This document shows positions 1 through 64,000 of a stretch of DNA of 64,000 nt, in pieces. The DNA is from Thysanoteuthis rhombus. Its lineage: Eukaryota > Mollusca > Cephalopoda > Oegopsida > Thysanoteuthidae. Below the pieces are notes generated by a model. The model worked only from the letters and a program-made list of their open reading frames with translations. It did not search any database and was not told the DNA's origin. Made by a program: the position numbers and the translations under genes. Position 1 is the first letter of the stretch. Every line of letters begins with the position of its first letter. The stretch is taken from assembly GCA_963457665.1 (NCBI GenBank), contig OY735219.1:40724477-40788476 (forward strand). The letters run 5' to 3'.

Positions 1-219
1 AATTGAGATATTCTGTTCTTATAAAAAATTGAATCATTTCTTGATCAGGTATTTGCGTACAAAGATCACTTCTTATTGATTTCATGAATATTGAAAGAAG
101 AAATATCAATGATGTGAGTTGTAGATTTATGGTTGGTTGAAGATGAAAATAATTTTAGGTTTAGAACTTATTTTGTTTGATGATTGTCTGATGATGCACT
201 TGATCAATAAATTTTTCAG
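1..219. other. End of first intron, no feature
   Basis: Noncoding AT-rich sequence running to the acceptor AG at 218-219. It presumably belongs to the intron after the SPEF2 initiator exon. I see no promoter or start exon here. Confidence 0.6.
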
Positions 220-63520
<63,301 letters not shown>

Positions 63521-64000
63521 GTGAGTTTAACATCAGACTTTTCTTCAAATATATCAATTAGAGAAATTCAAAATCAAGTCAACTTCTTTTTCATGGAGGA
63601 AAATTGGACATTGAGAATGATTATTTAGAAACCATTTTATTAAACATATATTTTGGAAAATAAGGTGACATTCAGATAAGATGAAATCCCATTTTCAATC
63701 TTAATTTCATGATTTTAGTTCATTGCTTAGTCACTCTTTTTGTATCTAGCCTATAGGATGACTCAAATTGGGATTTTCTTGATGCTTCAAACGTTGTTTT
63801 ATCCATCAAAATATATAGTAAATTCAAGCGAAAAAATTTGGAACACAAAATTGTGAAACTACAAATTGTAAATTATACATTAAAATTATTGTTGGAGAAG
63901 AAAACGTGCAATATACAGATTTATCTCTCTTTTTATATAAAGGGACAGTAGGAGGAATTATCTTGCTCTAAAATGATATATTAGCGTGATGCAGAAGTAG
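63521..64000. other. Start of the next SPEF2 intron
   Basis: Donor gtgagt at 63521. The remaining 480 bp show no acceptable exon: a candidate acceptor near 63951 leads to an in-frame stop. Confidence 0.5.

Noticed and set aside
63940-64000. Possible next SPEF2 exon at the right edge
   Set aside because: From either AG (63950-63956) the required frame meets a TGA within about 12 codons, and the translation does not resemble the next SPEF2 segment.

Overview
The window lies inside one large split animal gene. All 32 protein-coding exons I can support are on the + strand, use GT-AG introns and keep one reading frame from 220 to 63520. They encode about 1,497 residues of SPEF2 (sperm flagellar protein 2, also KPL2; CPC1 in green algae), a component of the central-pair apparatus of motile cilia and flagella. 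The 5' start (first exon, promoter) and the 3' end lie outside the window. I recognised the gene by comparing exon translations with vertebrate SPEF2 as I remember it; no database search was run. Intron sizes (274 to 6,147 bp), AT-rich introns, a single-ORF RTE-type LINE, tRNA-derived SINEs, ZBED5-like hAT remnants and long (TA)n(TG)n tracts suggest a lophotrochozoan, most likely a cephalopod and perhaps an octopus. That placement is inference.

Layout of the gene product: 220-3183 encodes most of an N-terminal calponin-homology (CH) domain; 3601-15108 a long charged coiled-coil section; 19556-22487 a linker; 24405-34993 an adenylate-kinase-like (ADK) domain with P-loop, GWVLDGFP motif and a LID-like YH..FNPP motif, interrupted by two low-complexity insertions; 39175-46117 an acidic, then Lys/Ser-rich linker; 47541-54964 a conserved helical block; 56653-60290 Lys/Glu-rich linkers around a conserved helical segment; 62179-63520 a further conserved helical block. 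No other cellular gene is evident on either strand.

The introns are a repeat landscape. 1.26-2.25 kb: broken mariner. 7.24-7.77 kb: diverged tandem array. 8.5-9.07 kb: tRNA-derived SINE copies, with a 44-bp hairpin fully paired in RNA. 12.4-13.06 kb: duplicated (TA)n(TG)n cassette. 15,586-17,987: hAT transposon with a perfect 8-bp target duplication. 18.65-18.87 kb: short insertion with a 16-bp direct repeat and a hammerhead-like core. 24.59-24.80 kb: 50-bp tandem repeat running across an exon start. 30.5-37.8 and 61.8-62.8 kb: eight copies (with 13.9 kb) of one unclassified repeat, all in the sense orientation. 40.07-44.57 kb: LINE with an intact 1,101-residue ORF, antisense to the gene, plus a duplicated block on its 5' side. 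45.75-48.81 kb: three decayed fragments of the same LINE family.

I found no new multi-gene system. The most useful unusual items are the ADK insertions and LID motif, the exon-spanning tandem repeat, the RNA hairpin, the RTE LINE with its N-terminal 36-residue repeats and its stop codon merging into a (TGA)n tail, and the hammerhead-like insertion.
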